Assembly: GCF_043380555.1 (NCBI RefSeq)
Contig: NC_091744.1
Span: 1,247,046-1,311,045 of the forward strand
Length of the DNA: 64,000 nucleotides
Source of the DNA: Nothobranchius furzeri
Lineage: Eukaryota > Chordata > Actinopteri > Cyprinodontiformes > Nothobranchiidae
Direction: 5' to 3'
In this document: positions 23,042 through 33,446 of the stretch, piece after piece
How the letters are laid out: every line of letters begins with the position of its first letter
Position numbering within the stretch: the stretch's first letter is position 1
Made by a program: the position numbers and the translations under genes
The notes under the pieces: generated by a model
Databases searched by the model: none
The model's input: only the letters and a program-made list of their open reading frames with translations
What the model was told of the DNA's origin: nothing

Positions 23042-23201
23042 AACGTACGCCAGAAACACGACCGGACAGACACGGCTTTCAGCATTAGCCTCCATGTCCG
23101 TAGAAAAGGATCCACTCATGGACCTGAAGCGCACAGATAAACTGTACAGAGCCACTGAGGTTTTCCTGAGGAAAGAAAGAAGGATGGATTTTATTTTCTA
23201 A
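23013..23201 (+). pseudogene. hAT transposase C-terminal end
   Basis: In another frame, 'RLSALASMSVEKDPLMDLKR' followed by 'FLRKERRMDFIF' and a stop looks like the hAT C-terminal dimerisation end of the same transposase ('LSALASMSxEKD' and 'KERRMDF' motifs). It abuts the N-terminal part, showing that the whole catalytic middle is deleted. Confidence 0.65.
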
Positions 23202-23607
23202 TGAGCAGGAGAGGAGGAGATCCATGCTGGACATTTATGTTGGTGAGTAGAAACATTTTATTAGTATTTTTTAATGTTTTGTCATTTTATTTTGTTAATA
23301 ATAAATGGTAACGAAATAAAATGGCTAAATGAAATAATTCTATGTGTTCTGTTTCTATGCAATTTATATTGTGTATGACGTGGTGTGTGCAGCTGCGCCA
23401 ACATGTTCAATTGTTTCGCGGTACAATTTTCTCCAAAACAAATGCAAATAATGTGTTTGCTTTACTTATTTATTTTATTGTCTCATCTCTTAAACCCGTC
23501 TTTCATTTTTGAGATTTGACTGTATCCGTGGTCTTAGTTTCCTACTCTCAACTGGGAATGCGAGTTTGATTTTAAAGGCTCCGTAAATGACGTCTTGCCC
23601 AGCCACT

Positions 23608-23608
<1 letters not shown>

Positions 23609-23663
<55 letters not shown>
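23609..23663. repeat. compound GT/GA microsatellite
   Basis: About 15 GT units followed by about 12 GA units, inside the hAT element. Confidence 0.95.
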
Positions 23664-23782
23664 GTTTCTCCAGCTGTGATGTCCTATTGATGGTATTTTA
23701 AGGTGTGTTAATTTAGATTGGACTGAATAGGAAATCACTGAAGGCCCAGGGGTGGAACGCACCGCCCGCCACTGAGTTTAAC

Positions 23783-24004
23783 CCCTTAGCATTCCAGCGT
23801 CCTGCCCATGGGACAAACCCCCCAATGTGTTCATTAAACCTGGAAATGTAGGGGTTAATCTCTATGCAACCTTGGGTTTAATCTTCCGTGATTATGACTC
23901 TCCATCCAGAAGTAATTTGTAAAAAAAAAAAAAAAGTTTTGAAACAATCTTATTACTTCTGAATTGTATTTAAAGATGTGGATCACTGAAAATAAAAATT
24001 ATTT
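23783..24004. other. no gene recognised
   Basis: Short AT-rich spacer with an A-run at 23920-23934. Confidence 0.4.
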
Positions 24005-24430
24005 TAATGATTATTTCTGATTGTAATGGGTCACTGACTTTTTCTTGCAGGTTGAACATGAAAATAGTCTCCTACACCAATCTTCTGCATTAGCTTCTGA
24101 TAGAAATTAGATGGTGAAACACTAGGATTTGAAAAGCCTGACAGGTCTACGTCTCACTGTCACTTACCATTCATGGACTCACCCATCTTGACTCACGACG
24201 GGGAAGGCTTGTTGGTTTAATGTGCAGCAAACAGCTGAGAACGTCTTGGCTAGTAGAAGCTAACCATACCATACCATAGTTTATTTATATAGCACATTTA
24301 AAATGCAGCATGGGAGCTGCCCAAAATGCTCCACAGGCTGGACCAAAACACGACCAGCTAAGCGTTAGCATTAGCAACTCCACAACACAGCAGATCTCCT
24401 TCAGGCTTGTGTTATTTGTGGGAATAAATT
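24005..24430 (-). repeat. three-copy dispersed repeat of unknown class, copy 1
   Basis: Reverse complement of sequences at 57240-57545 and 62550-62825. Shared landmarks are 'cagtgactgattata' on one side, 'aggtgtaggagac', 'tgatgtagatctgtcagg', 'gtgagtccatgaatg', 'cgtcgtgagtcaagatgg', and a 'gctaatgct...gttagctta' stretch. An L2 tail insertion splits this copy at 24269-24353. No coding frame. Confidence 0.65.
24269..24353 (-). mobile_element. very short L2-type 3' end insertion
   Basis: A CCATA tandem tail followed by 'gtttatttatatagcacatt' has the form of an L2-type LINE or SINE 3' terminus. Flanking 'agctaac' and 'agctaag' look like an imperfect target duplication. It interrupts the dispersed repeat. 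Confidence 0.55.
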
Positions 24431-25048
24431 GTTGTTGCAAGTCAGTGGTAGAGTTGTGTTGCTGTTAACCATTTTGAGGCTAAATGTCCAAATATCAAGA
24501 AATAAGACTGCAGCTCCTGCAGTGAGCCATCACTCACATCTGTCTTGCATCTAAGTTCAGCTCACCTGTTTGTTGTCAGTAATCACCTCCCCCAGTACTT
24601 ATACCTCCTGGTGTCTTTCCTTCACTGACAGGTCCTGCCTATTTACAGCTCTCTGTTGTCAATTTCTTGCTCTTTATGTCACGAACTCCTCCTCCTGACC
24701 ACCCCCTACGGCCCCAACTGGCGGGCTACTACACTTCCCAGCATTCCCATCACCAGCGTGGCTCGTAGACGTTGTCACGCCGACTCTATTTACGGAAGTG
24801 CCGCCGCTCATTCTTCACTCAGTCATCGTTCATACCAGACATCGACCCGAGTTCTCAGGCTTACCAGCCCTCAAACCAGGAAAGGGATCTTTCCACGCTG
24901 TCTACCACCAGTAAGTCAGCTTCCTTATTTATTTGGAACTGCTGCTCAGTCTCGGCTCTTTCCGAGCGCTGCGCCACCGTTCCCAGATCAAAGCCGCGTG
25001 CTCTGTTTAACCCAACGCTAGCCACTCCGCGTCTGGGTCACACAGTCA
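24431..25048. other. unassigned, GC-richer block
   Basis: 24560-25020 is more GC-rich than its surroundings and carries an open frame of 121 codons without any domain. The sequence style ('cagtctcggctctttccgag', also near 56890 as 'cagtctcggctctttgagag') suggests the leader of a retroelement, but no LTR pair was found. Confidence 0.25.
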
Positions 25049-25591
25049 AGCTTGGTTTATGCTTGACGCATTCACTTTCCGAGCGGTGATGCGGCTCGCG
25101 GATGGAACGCGCTTCACAACTCGCAGCGTTTATGGTTTGTGCGGCTCGTCTCTGCGGTGAGCCAATATTCTCCCAAACTGTAGGGGGCAGCATGGAGCTC
25201 TACAGCATGCATCCAACACTACACCATAGTAGAAGTAGAAATTACTGTTTACAACATGGTATTTCAGCATTTTTAACAGAGTCCTCGTCTTTTCCGACAG
25301 TGCGAGCTATTTCTCTCCAAGAATTATTAACAACATGTTGATCACGGTGATCTCTGAGAGCTGAATCATACAAATGTCTGTATTTACCAACCTCTGCCGT
25401 GCCGGTCCGCCATGTTTTTCCGCGTTCGACCGTCCGCGTGGTTAGAAATTTTCCGAGGTGCGCGTTGCGGAAATCTTGGGCCGCGCGGAGACGCGGTGGA
25501 GGGGCGTGGTTGTTAAAATGACGCAAAATGACGCAACTTTTCCGTGCGGAGCCGTGCGGACCTCGCGGACGCGTCAAGCATAAACCAGCCT
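25049..25591 (-). mobile_element. Harbinger-type element with MADF exon, copy 2 (both ends present)
   Basis: Terminal inverted repeats share 'tggtttatgcttgacgc' at both ends (25053-25069 and inverted at 25572-25588). The body is about 95% like copy 1 by eye. A MADF-coding stretch lies on the minus strand. There is no transposase. It sits in GC-rich DNA and is itself rich in CpG ('cgcgcggagacgcgg'). Confidence 0.7.
25242..25500 (-). pseudogene. MADF (Myb/SANT-like) domain exon carried by the element
   Basis: The minus strand reads 'EVGKYRHLYDSALRDHRDQH' followed by 'VVNNSWREIARTVGKDED'. Conserved MADF features are the 'hLYD' start, the acidic/aromatic spacing and 'WREIA'. In PIF/Harbinger transposons a separate MADF protein helps the transposase enter the nucleus and bind the ends. 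Only the first half of the domain is present, followed by a stop ('AEIPCCKQ'), as if one exon had been retained without its partner. Confidence 0.6.
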
Positions 25592-26515
25592 TTACGCTAC
25601 AAGCAACCTCCGCTACACTTAAGCTCAGCCAATCGAACCTGACACTTTATCCCTGCTTTTTTTTTTTTTTTTACTTTCTGGTTTATTTTTCCAGAGTTCA
25701 TTTAAACTCTCCAACTCTTAAAAGTATTCTTTTAAAACGACACTTTGAGAAATTCTGCTTTTACCCGTTTAAAAAAGAAATCTATTTTTTATTGAAAATG
25801 CAAATTTGTCATAATTATTTTAAAAAAGGAATAGAAAAAACACATCTTCTGTGCATGTCTGATCTCTTAACAGTGACCCTATTGTATGAAATTGACTGAT
25901 GGGTGAATTTTTAGACTTTCAGAAGACTGAGCTGAACAGTATGTATAATGTTAAATTCATGGCTCTCAGGCTGCAGAGCACATAACCTGTCATCCAGTGA
26001 AATATGCACTGAAAATTTAAAATTGTGAGCTTCAGCTGTTGATCCAGCAGGGCAGGCTCTCTGCACCCTGAGGTGTCCTTGATAATTGGGGCAGTCTCAG
26101 ATCTGATATCAGAGTGGGGGCATGGGACACTCTGCTGCTTGAGTCCCTGACAGAACATCTTGCATCACGGCTATTCTGAATTTCCAAACCTTCTTTTTCA
26201 GTCTCTAAAGGTTTACTAAAACTCATGTTTTGATAGACTGGCAAGCTTGTGCATGGCCAATATCACATTAGGTAAGCTAAATGTTTATGCTTGGATACAA
26301 CTTACAATTTATCAAAATAAATGTACTGTGTAAAACTGTGTGAACAGAAAACTAGAAGTTTTAATGGGCTGAGAGAACTGGGGAATAATTGTGAACAAAG
26401 CCTGCGAGACAGACTCTAAATTTATAAAAATATTTAATTTCTCGTCCTCAGCAACCTGACCGTTCGGTTATGCAGAATTGAAGTGGTATGTTCTTTTACT
26501 GTGTTATTTTACTGT
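25592..26515. other. no gene recognised
   Basis: Poly-T run at 25658-25672, then AT-rich DNA with short chance frames. Confidence 0.4.
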
Positions 26516-26859
26516 GGGGCGACGGTGGCACAGGAGTTAAGTGCTCGCCCCGTAATTGGAACGTTGCAGGTTCGAGCCCCGCTCCGTCTGTTGCTGTCGT
26601 TGTGTCCTTGGGCAAGACACATAACCCACGTTGCCTGCTGGTGGTGGTCAGAAGGACCGGTGGCGCCAGTGCTCGGCAGCCTCGCCTCTGTCAGTGCGCC
26701 CCAGGGCAGCTGTGGCTACATCGTAGCTCATCCCCACCAGTGTGTGACTGTGTGTGTGAATGGATGAATGACTGATTGTGTTGTAAAGCGCCTTGGGGAG
26801 TTTCCAGGACTCTAGAAGGTGCTATAGCAAATACAGGCCATTTACCATTTTTACCATTT
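26516..26859 (+). mobile_element. tRNA-derived SINE, full length
   Basis: Starts 'ggggcgacggtggcacagga'. Pol III box A (TGGCACAGGAG) and box B (GGTTCGAGCCC) are correctly spaced. A body containing 'ttgggcaagacac' and 'cagctgtggctacatcgtag' follows, then a tail region 'aaagcgccttggggag...actctagaaggtgctat' and a repeated 'ttaccatt' end. A second copy lies at 28797-29120. Confidence 0.85.
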
Positions 26860-27004
26860 GGAACCCTTTTGAGTACGTATATGTATACTCAGAGTAATAC
26901 ATTGATCTACACTAATCTATATCGATACATCGATTATACAGTGATTGATCCAAAATGCAATAATTGATAGAATTACTATCAAACACACTTTTAATTGTGA
27001 GCAA
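26860..27004. other. no gene recognised
   Basis: Short AT-rich spacer between the SINE and the L2 fragment. Confidence 0.4.
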
Positions 27005-27722
27005 ACAGTAAGAAAGAAAGACAGAAAACGATCTTTTATATAGCGCCTCTCAAGATAAAAACGATGAGGTGCTTCACAAACAAAAAGAAAAACAAAGTAT
27101 AAAAAAGATTTAAAATTATTATAAAAAAAATTTAAATAAAAAAAAATCAAGAAATCAAAATTGTGATTATGAAAATAATGATACAAGGAAAGGGAGAGAG
27201 AAGATGAATGGATATCAGTGGATCGCGGGGAAAGGTGAAATAAGAGCAGAATAAAGAGAGAGAGGTGAAGAAGGTCATACAAAAGCCAGCTTGAACAAGT
27301 GAGTCTTCAGCTGCTTTTTAAAGGAGACCACTGAGTCCACTGATCTCAGGCTCAGGGGGAGAGAGGTCCAGAGTCTGGGGGCCACAGCAGCAGATGATCT
27401 GTCACCTTTGACCTTTAGCCTGGTGCTGCACAACCAGTAGGCTTTGATCACTGGACCTCAGGGACCTGCTGGGGGTGTAGGGACTAAGAAGATCACCAAT
27501 GTAAGATGGTGCTTGTCCATGTAAGGCCCTATAGACCAGAACCAGGATCTTGAAATGAACCCTGAAGTTGACTGGCAGCCAGTGAAGCTGGAGGAGAAGC
27601 GGGGTGATGTGGGTGTGTTTGGAGGACTTGGTCAGAAGCCGAGCTCAGGCGTTCTGAACCACCTGTAGACGGTTCAGGGAGGTTCTGCTCAGACACGTGA
27701 AAAGAGAGTTACAGTAGTCAGT
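27005..27722 (-). mobile_element. L2-clade LINE, third copy, 5'-truncated
   Basis: The minus strand encodes an L2 C terminus: 'LNRLQVVQNA' and a stop, 'ARLLTKSSKHTHITPLL', 'LQLHWLPVNFRVHFKILVLV' and 'PSRSLRSSDQ', followed by a 3' UTR that ends in 'tatatagcgcctctcaag'. Different subfamily from the copies at 133 and 20003. Only the region after the YxDD box remains. Confidence 0.8.
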
Positions 27723-28796
27723 GAAGAAATTGTCTCTCCCCTGGGAATGATTGTTTTCAGTCGATTCTAACATAGTTTCATATTGATCAGTGGATCATGG
27801 AATCAGATCAAATTAACCCTTTGATGCATAATGGTCACTACAGTGGACAGGTACTCAAAATTGTTATTTCTTTATTTTTGCTATTAAGCACAGCTGTTGA
27901 AGACTTTACTGCATGTGAGCCTCTCCATTTGGACTTCAGTAAGTCAAGCCAACATATTTCATGTTCAGAATGCACGCTGTACACTGAGATGGACATGTAA
28001 TAAATTATTTGTAAATTAACAAAATGGTACAAAAAATATTTGTTGAAATTTGTTTCATTCACACCTAAAGATGAATGAAAAAAATTGTTTAAAAAATCAT
28101 GGTTGAAGATTTCATAATTCATGCATCAGAGGGTTAAAATGACATTGTGACTGAATTTGAGATATCGGCAACCCGCTGTATCTATATATTATTGTAATGT
28201 GATCAAACTAGTGATTCTCATCCCTAACGTTCACACAAATTCAAGACCAAATGGTGGTTTTGGTGTTGGTGCATCCCAAGTAATAGATTTAGAATATATA
28301 GGTGCACATTTATTTACAGTAAATTCCTCACACCCGATAAAGTTAGTTCAACAAATCAGCCCTAAAGGCACTGATGCCAGGAAAGGCAATCCTACCAGAC
28401 GTTTATTGTTCCAAAGAAACTTTTCAGGTTTTAGTGCCTCAAAATAAATTAATTTATGCAACTGCTTATTAAAAAAGGGGATGGTTGACATGTAGGATAA
28501 TCATTCTGTGCTCATAAAAAGACCAAAAAACAAACCAGGAAAAACAATCCAGCCCTCAGCTCTTCCATCAGCTTTCCTTTGTAGTGTCTCAGAGTTTCAG
28601 GGGTGACCATGTTTCACTTGTGTGTCAAGTGTTTTATACATGTGTCAAAACATCGAAGGCACAACAGAAGGGTTTTCTGCAGTTGCATGGTAACAACACA
28701 GCTGCAGCTGTTAGAAACTGCTCACTAAAGGACATTTTACATCATACGTTTTGACCAAATTGCCCCATGCAAAACCTCCAAAAGAGGGTGATGTGG
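27723..28796. other. no gene recognised
   Basis: AT-rich. 'caattaaccctttgatgcataatgg' (27812-27836) and, inverted, 'attcatgcatcagagggtt' (28117-28135) may mark the ends of an AT-rich MITE of about 320 bases. Confidence 0.3.
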
Positions 28797-29120
28797 GTGG
28801 GCGACGGTGGCACAGGAGTTAAGTGCTCGCCCTGTAATCGGAAGGTTGCAGGTTTGAGCCCCGCTCAGTCTGTCATTGTGTCCTTGGGCAAGACACTTAA
28901 CCCACCTTGCCTGCTGGTGGTGGTTGGAGGGACCGGTGGCGCCAGTGCTCGGCAGCCTCTCCTCTGTCAGTGCACCCCAGGGCAGCTGTGGCTACATCGT
29001 AGCTCATCCTCACCAGCGTGTGAATGTGTGTGTGAATGGGTGAATGACTGATTGTGTCCTTGGGGAGTTTCAGGACTCTAGAAGGCGCTATATCAAATAC
29101 AGGCCATTTACCATCTACCA
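28797..29120 (+). mobile_element. tRNA-derived SINE, second copy
   Basis: Same family and orientation as 26516-26859, with matching box A (TGGCACAGGAG) and box B (GGTTTGAGCCC, one change). Part of the 'gttgtaaagcg' tail segment is deleted. It ends in 'ggccatttaccatctacca'. Confidence 0.85.
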
Positions 29121-29900
29121 TAAAAATAGGTAATGAGAACTGCAGTGCTGAATTATTCATGTTGCACTGGTATCAAAATGTGAAGTGGCTTATCTGAAAG
29201 CAAGACTTTGGTGATTATTGTTGCTTCTGTTCTCCACAAGTCAATACATAGAAATGAAGAGTGACTTGTTGGACTATGCACAGACTTGAATCTGTCAATG
29301 TTGATAATTTTACAATACTGACTCTGTTCAGGTTTCATTGCACACTGATTTTTCATTGAAATGTAGTTACATCTGTAAAATATGAGAGCTCCTCTGTAAG
29401 ACCAATAGCCTGGAATGAAAAATGAGAAACCACTTGATTGAAGCAGCACACGCCATATAGTAATAACTGAGCTATCAAAGGTAAAAGTGACCAATAAAAA
29501 AACTAGGAAATGCTAACGCTAAACAATCTCTTTCACATCACAAGGGTTTTGGAGTGAGTGTATGATCTGTGATGGAACGAGAAGTGATCACTTCTACCTG
29601 ACAAACATATTTAGAAATAATTATAAACCCAGAGAAACCGTGCACAAACCAAACATATTAATGTATTCACAAGCATAATAGATGATCATCAGGTCTGCAT
29701 CCTGTTTGAATCCTTGTTTGTCTCTGAGCTCTTGTGATTCATGAAAACTCCTGATGCTTTTAATGTGTATTAGACATTTACACTCACCGGCCAATTTATT
29801 GGGGACATCTGTTTCCTTCAGATCTGCCTTAACCCTTTGTGGCAGTGATTCAATAAGGAACTGGAAACATCCTTCAGAGATCTGAACCAGAATCAGAAGG
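29121..29900. other. mostly unassigned; old DNA-transposon end near 29785
   Basis: 29780-29895 ('actcaccggccaatttattggggacatctg', with further 'ggcagtgattcaataagg') recalls a widespread fish DNA-transposon terminus, but the other end is not visible. Nothing else recognised. Confidence 0.3.
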
Positions 29901-30010
29901 GAAGTAGTAGCTCAGGTGGTAGAGCGGGTTGCCTCATGATCGGAGGGTCATGGGTTTGATTCCAGCTCCCGCCAGGGGTACTCTGCTGTTGTGTCCCTGG
30001 GCAAGACCAT
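29901..30010 (+). mobile_element. tRNA-derived SINE, 5' fragment
   Basis: The tRNA-like head only, with box A 'tagctcaggtgg' and box B 'gggtttgattcc', then 'gttgtgtccctgggcaagac' and an abrupt end. Same subfamily as the complete copy at 38165-38494. Confidence 0.75.
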
Positions 30011-30489
30011 GGCTGTTTCTTCCTATGTGCAACCTATGATGTTGCATAGGGCCCCAAAGCCACTAGGGGCCCCAAAGCTGCTGCTGTTGTGTCGATGGCG
30101 ACACAAAATGGCTTTCATACTTTACCGTAACTCTTTGACAGTTTGCGCAATCAACAGATTCTGAAAGCTGAGACGATGTACTTTCCAGTGGTATACAATA
30201 CATTACGGTAATGTTACGCAAGTCCCTGCCCAAGAACCAGGAAATAAACAGTCTGCCATGTGCCGTGCTCATAGAGGAGCGGAGGAATTGTTTTTGTGTA
30301 TTTTCAACTTCTATCTCTTCTACTGGTGTAAATAATAATTATTTTGAGTAAATTTCCTACTTTATGTTTTTATTTAGTAATTTTAGATCATATTTAGTCA
30401 TATTTGACATGGCTTTGCCATTTTTTGTACTTGTAGTTTTGTCTTTTTTCAGCTGCGTTTTTCACTGCGGCTTTTTATTATTTTATACG
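30011..30489. other. no gene recognised
   Basis: AT-rich apart from two 'ggggccccaaag' motifs near 30050-30075. Confidence 0.35.
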
Positions 30490-30510
30490 TTAATTTATTT
30501 TTGTAAATAA

Positions 30511-30567
30511 ACCAGAAACCAGGAAACCTTCTAGAAAGAGGAAACTTCCCTCAAAAGTTGTTGATGA
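30511..30567 (+). pseudogene. candidate exon piece of a broken CCDC106-like gene
   Basis: After a possible acceptor (aaccag) the frame reads 'KPSRKRKLPSKVVDEEQ' and is cut by the hAT element; it would resume at 32311 as 'DMPTLFFHPKC' before a GT donor near 32343. The Lys/Arg-rich composition and the position upstream of the 33447-33690 exon suggest one gene. Exon phases do not all agree, so this is a weak call. Confidence 0.25.
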
Positions 30568-30575
30568 GGAGCAAG

Positions 30576-32302
30576 CAGTGTTAATTTTGTTGACAAAATA
30601 TTTTCGTCTTTTTTTTTTCGTCACGAAAATATATTTACAGACGAAAATGAAACAAAATTTCAAAATAAAAGCTTGGAAAAAGACGAAGACGGTAATTAAA
30701 TTGATTGAAACGTTTAGTCAACGAATGAAAGACGAGACGAAAATCCACGATGACGAATATCTAATCAGAAGACAGGAAAGATGCATGATGCAAATAAAAG
30801 AACCAATCAACAAATTGAACAGGCGGGACTAGGTGAGAAGAGAACCAATCAGAGTCTGCCTTGTTTAGAGGTGACGCTAGGCCTACCATAATAATAATCA
30901 ACTTCTCCATGTTTGCTCGGAGATGTACGGAGCTCTCGGATGCGACCTGACTGCTCACACTGTACGTCTGGTAGCAGCACGTCGGACCTAAAAATATGCT
31001 AAAAATAGCAGTTTTTACACAACACGTCAGACTTTTTTGTCTTGTTTTGCCTGTTGTCCTTCGGGAGTGCTGCAAGAGGACACACAGGGATTTATGGGGG
31101 TTGGATGAGGAAAACGAAATAAAGGAAGTAAATCTGTGTTTTGTGATCAGTTTAATTTGACATGAACACGACAAACACGCTTTCTTGACAATCTTTGTGA
31201 GTAAAAAAAAACGTGTAAAAATAAAAACGAACAACGTGTGTTATTAGGGAAATAGCAGGCGAGCGGTGTTGATGCATGATTGCGCATGCGCCGTGAGCAG
31301 TTCTGGTACTTTTTGGGTCGCAGTTGCTCACTGCACCGCTTCAACTGTGCAACCGTGAGCTTGCATGGAGTGCGATACCCTCACGAGGGACGAGCAAAAT
31401 ATAAAGAACACGCCAGAAACCTGTGCAAGCTCATGGTTGCACAGTTGAAGCGGTGCAGCGAGCGGCTGCGACCCAAAAAGTACCAGAACCGCTCACGGCG
31501 CATGCGCAATCATGCACACACGTTGTTCGTTTTTGCGCATTGAGGAAATGCACGTGCGCTCTAAACCAGGACTAGACTAGTAAAGTGAAGCATGCTTTTG
31601 GCTGTTTATAATTTTCACAATGTCTGGTTTGCACTGATATGTTCCGAGTCCCGAGCCCGCACAGAAGTTTTACCGGTACGTTTTATAACCCGGTGCGCCT
31701 TTTGTATGTGTTAAATACCAAAAAGACACCCTTAACTGACAGCTTACAGGTCCTGTACTGTACTTATTTTGGGATGTTAACCATTTTATTGTGAAAAGTT
31801 TCTGGAAAAATGCATGCCCTCAAAGGAAGAATTTTTATTTTTGAGTATTTATGCATGCTTGTTTGAAAAATGCTTGTTGTGCAATTGCTAAAAAGAGCAC
31901 CTTTGTAATTCCCAGTGTGCTTTTAACAACAGTTTATTAAACACGTAAGCGTTAAGCATGTGAAGTGGGTTTTTTTTTATTCAAATATTCTATGTTCTTA
32001 GCTGTGTGTGCTATATCTGATCAGTGTTGGTTAAGAGTTTGGACCCTGCATATTAAATTACACTAGTTTTTCCGTGCTCTATACAAAAGTAGGTAATTAC
32101 TTCATTAGAAAAAAAATGTGTATTTTGTTGAATAAAATTGCTTATTTTTTTCGACTACAATTACTTGTTATTTTCGTCGACTAAAATGGGACTAAAACTA
32201 AAATAAATCTAATGACTAAAATTGGACTAAGCCTAAAATTAATTTTTAGCCAAAAGACTAAGACTAAAATAAAATTAAAATTTCCTGTCAAAATTAACAC
32301 TG
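30576..32302. mobile_element. hAT-type element with perfect 8-bp TSD
   Basis: The left end CAGTGTTAATTTTGTTGACA is matched inverted at the right (CAGTGTTAATTTTGACAGG). The flanks carry identical GGAGCAAG at 30568-30575 and 32303-32310. Subterminal DNA is full of 'cgtcgactaaaa/gacgaaaat' motifs on both sides. No transposase frame was found in 1.7 kb, so it is non-autonomous. It contains the foldback structure at 31223-31534. Confidence 0.85.
31223..31534. repeat. long inverted repeat (foldback) inside the hAT element
   Basis: Left arm about 31223-31366 and right arm about 31423-31534 are inverted copies: for example 'gcatgattgcgcatgcgccg' on the left against 'cggcgcatgcgcaatcatgc' on the right, and 'cttcaactgtgcaacc' against 'ggttgcacagttgaag'. 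The loop is about 55 bases. The left arm has some 30 extra bases. It is GC-rich within AT-rich surroundings, so likely a separate foldback MITE nested in the hAT. Confidence 0.8.
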
Positions 32303-32551
32303 GGAGCAAGATATGCCCACATTGTTTTTCCATCCCAAATGCAGTAAATATCTCTGCACTATATATTTTCCACTAAACCCATTCCAGTTTCTATTGTCTA
32401 GTATTTCTGCTAATACTATTACTATACTATTATATACTATTACCGCTACTTCCAGGAAAACAAAAGGTCCTTGTGGATTCAGGTGTGGATGAAGATGTTT
32501 GGCCATCACAGCTGCAGTAAGTTTATCTACAGTTCAAATATATTTCAGTTC

Positions 32552-33302
32552 AATTCAAAAATACTTTACTAATCCCAGAGGGAAATTGATTGCTGTAGTA
32601 GCTCAGAATAATAATAATCAAGTCATCAAAGAGTTATTGTAAATTACGATGGCTGTTGGCAGGAAGGATCTCCATTAGGGGTCAGTGTTGCAGCCAAACT
32701 GAAGAAGCCTCTGACTGAAGACACTCTTCCGTTGTTGGACAGTCTTGTGAAGAGAAAGCTCAGGGTTGTCCATCATTTTCTTGATTCTCTGGAGAATCCT
32801 TCTTTGCATCATCTCCTCCAGCGGTTCTGAAACTGCTGAAACTCTGGCTGAGTCCTTGAAAGGGCTTGGAGTTCCTCCATCTTGTTGGCCAGTGATCTCA
32901 CATTGCCCGTTATGATCGATGGAAGAGATGTTTTGAATTTCCTCTTTCTCTGTCTCCGTTTTGCTCCCGCTCTGCACCCACGCTCCTTGCGTTTTAGCTC
33001 ATTTGGGATTTGTGGCTTCAGTTGAGGTATTATTTCAGCCTTTCCTGTGTTAATCAGCTGCTCCCGATTGTAAACCAGCTTGTTGCCATGGTTACGCATC
33101 ATAACAAATGCTCAAAAAGTGAAAAAAGGCTAAAAAAATTGCTGTAAAAATCCTCCAAGCTTCACAGCATCAGAAACAGAAAAGTAAAGTGTCCAAAAAA
33201 TACAGTTTTTCTTGAGAAACTAGAAGAAAAAATGCCCAAGAAAAGGCTAAACTTACATATAGTCAACAGAGCTACTCCAACATGCAGCCGCCCAGAGCAG
33301 CG
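32552..33302 (-). mobile_element. Rex1-type LINE internal-deletion copy
   Basis: The right part (32830-33302) is the 5' leader and protein start seen at 12100-12530 ('QLKPQIPNELKRKERGCRAG', 'GNVRSLANKMEE'). The left part (32552-32830) is the protein's extreme C terminus ('LQRIKKMMDNPELSLHKTVQ') and the 3' UTR with 'actaatcccagagggaaatt'. The roughly 2-kb middle is missing. CAGTTC flanks both sides (32546-32551 and 33303-33308) as a target duplication, so the deleted form itself was inserted. Confidence 0.75.
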
Positions 33303-33446
33303 CAGTTCCGGAAAAAAATAAACTGTTGCAACTAAAAGGTGTTAAGGTACTTGCAAACACTGCTCATTTATATTGTGCTGTTAAGCCATTACATGTGATG
33401 TTTTTGACTTCTATTTTGTGACCCCTTTAATGAAAACCCCAGATGA

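Larger units (their letters stand above)
22260..23774 (+). mobile_element. hAT internal-deletion derivative with perfect TSD
   Basis: Ends are CAGTGGTGGGCAGTC at the left and, inverted, CAGTGGCGGGCGGTG at the right. Flanking 8-mers are identical: AGTTTAAC at 22252-22259 and 23775-23782, the hallmark of hAT insertion. Inside are the N-terminal zinc-finger part and the extreme C-terminal part of a hAT transposase on the plus strand with the middle missing, so the element could move only with a transposase supplied elsewhere. A GT/GA microsatellite lies near the right end. Confidence 0.85.

Noticed and set aside
24656..25021. 121-codon plus-strand frame
   Set aside because: Low-complexity Ser/Pro/Arg translation of a GC-rich repeat-like block; no homologous motif and it runs into a transposon end.
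26525..26590. Possible tRNA gene
   Set aside because: Pol III boxes belong to a SINE head; no cloverleaf can be completed and the same head occurs in other SINE copies.
26917..27282. Minus-strand frame rich in Phe/Leu/Ser
   Set aside because: It is the A-rich 3' end of an L2 copy read in the wrong frame.
30761..31234. 157-codon minus-strand frame
   Set aside because: Lies wholly inside the hAT element in non-conserved AT-rich sequence; no transposase motif.
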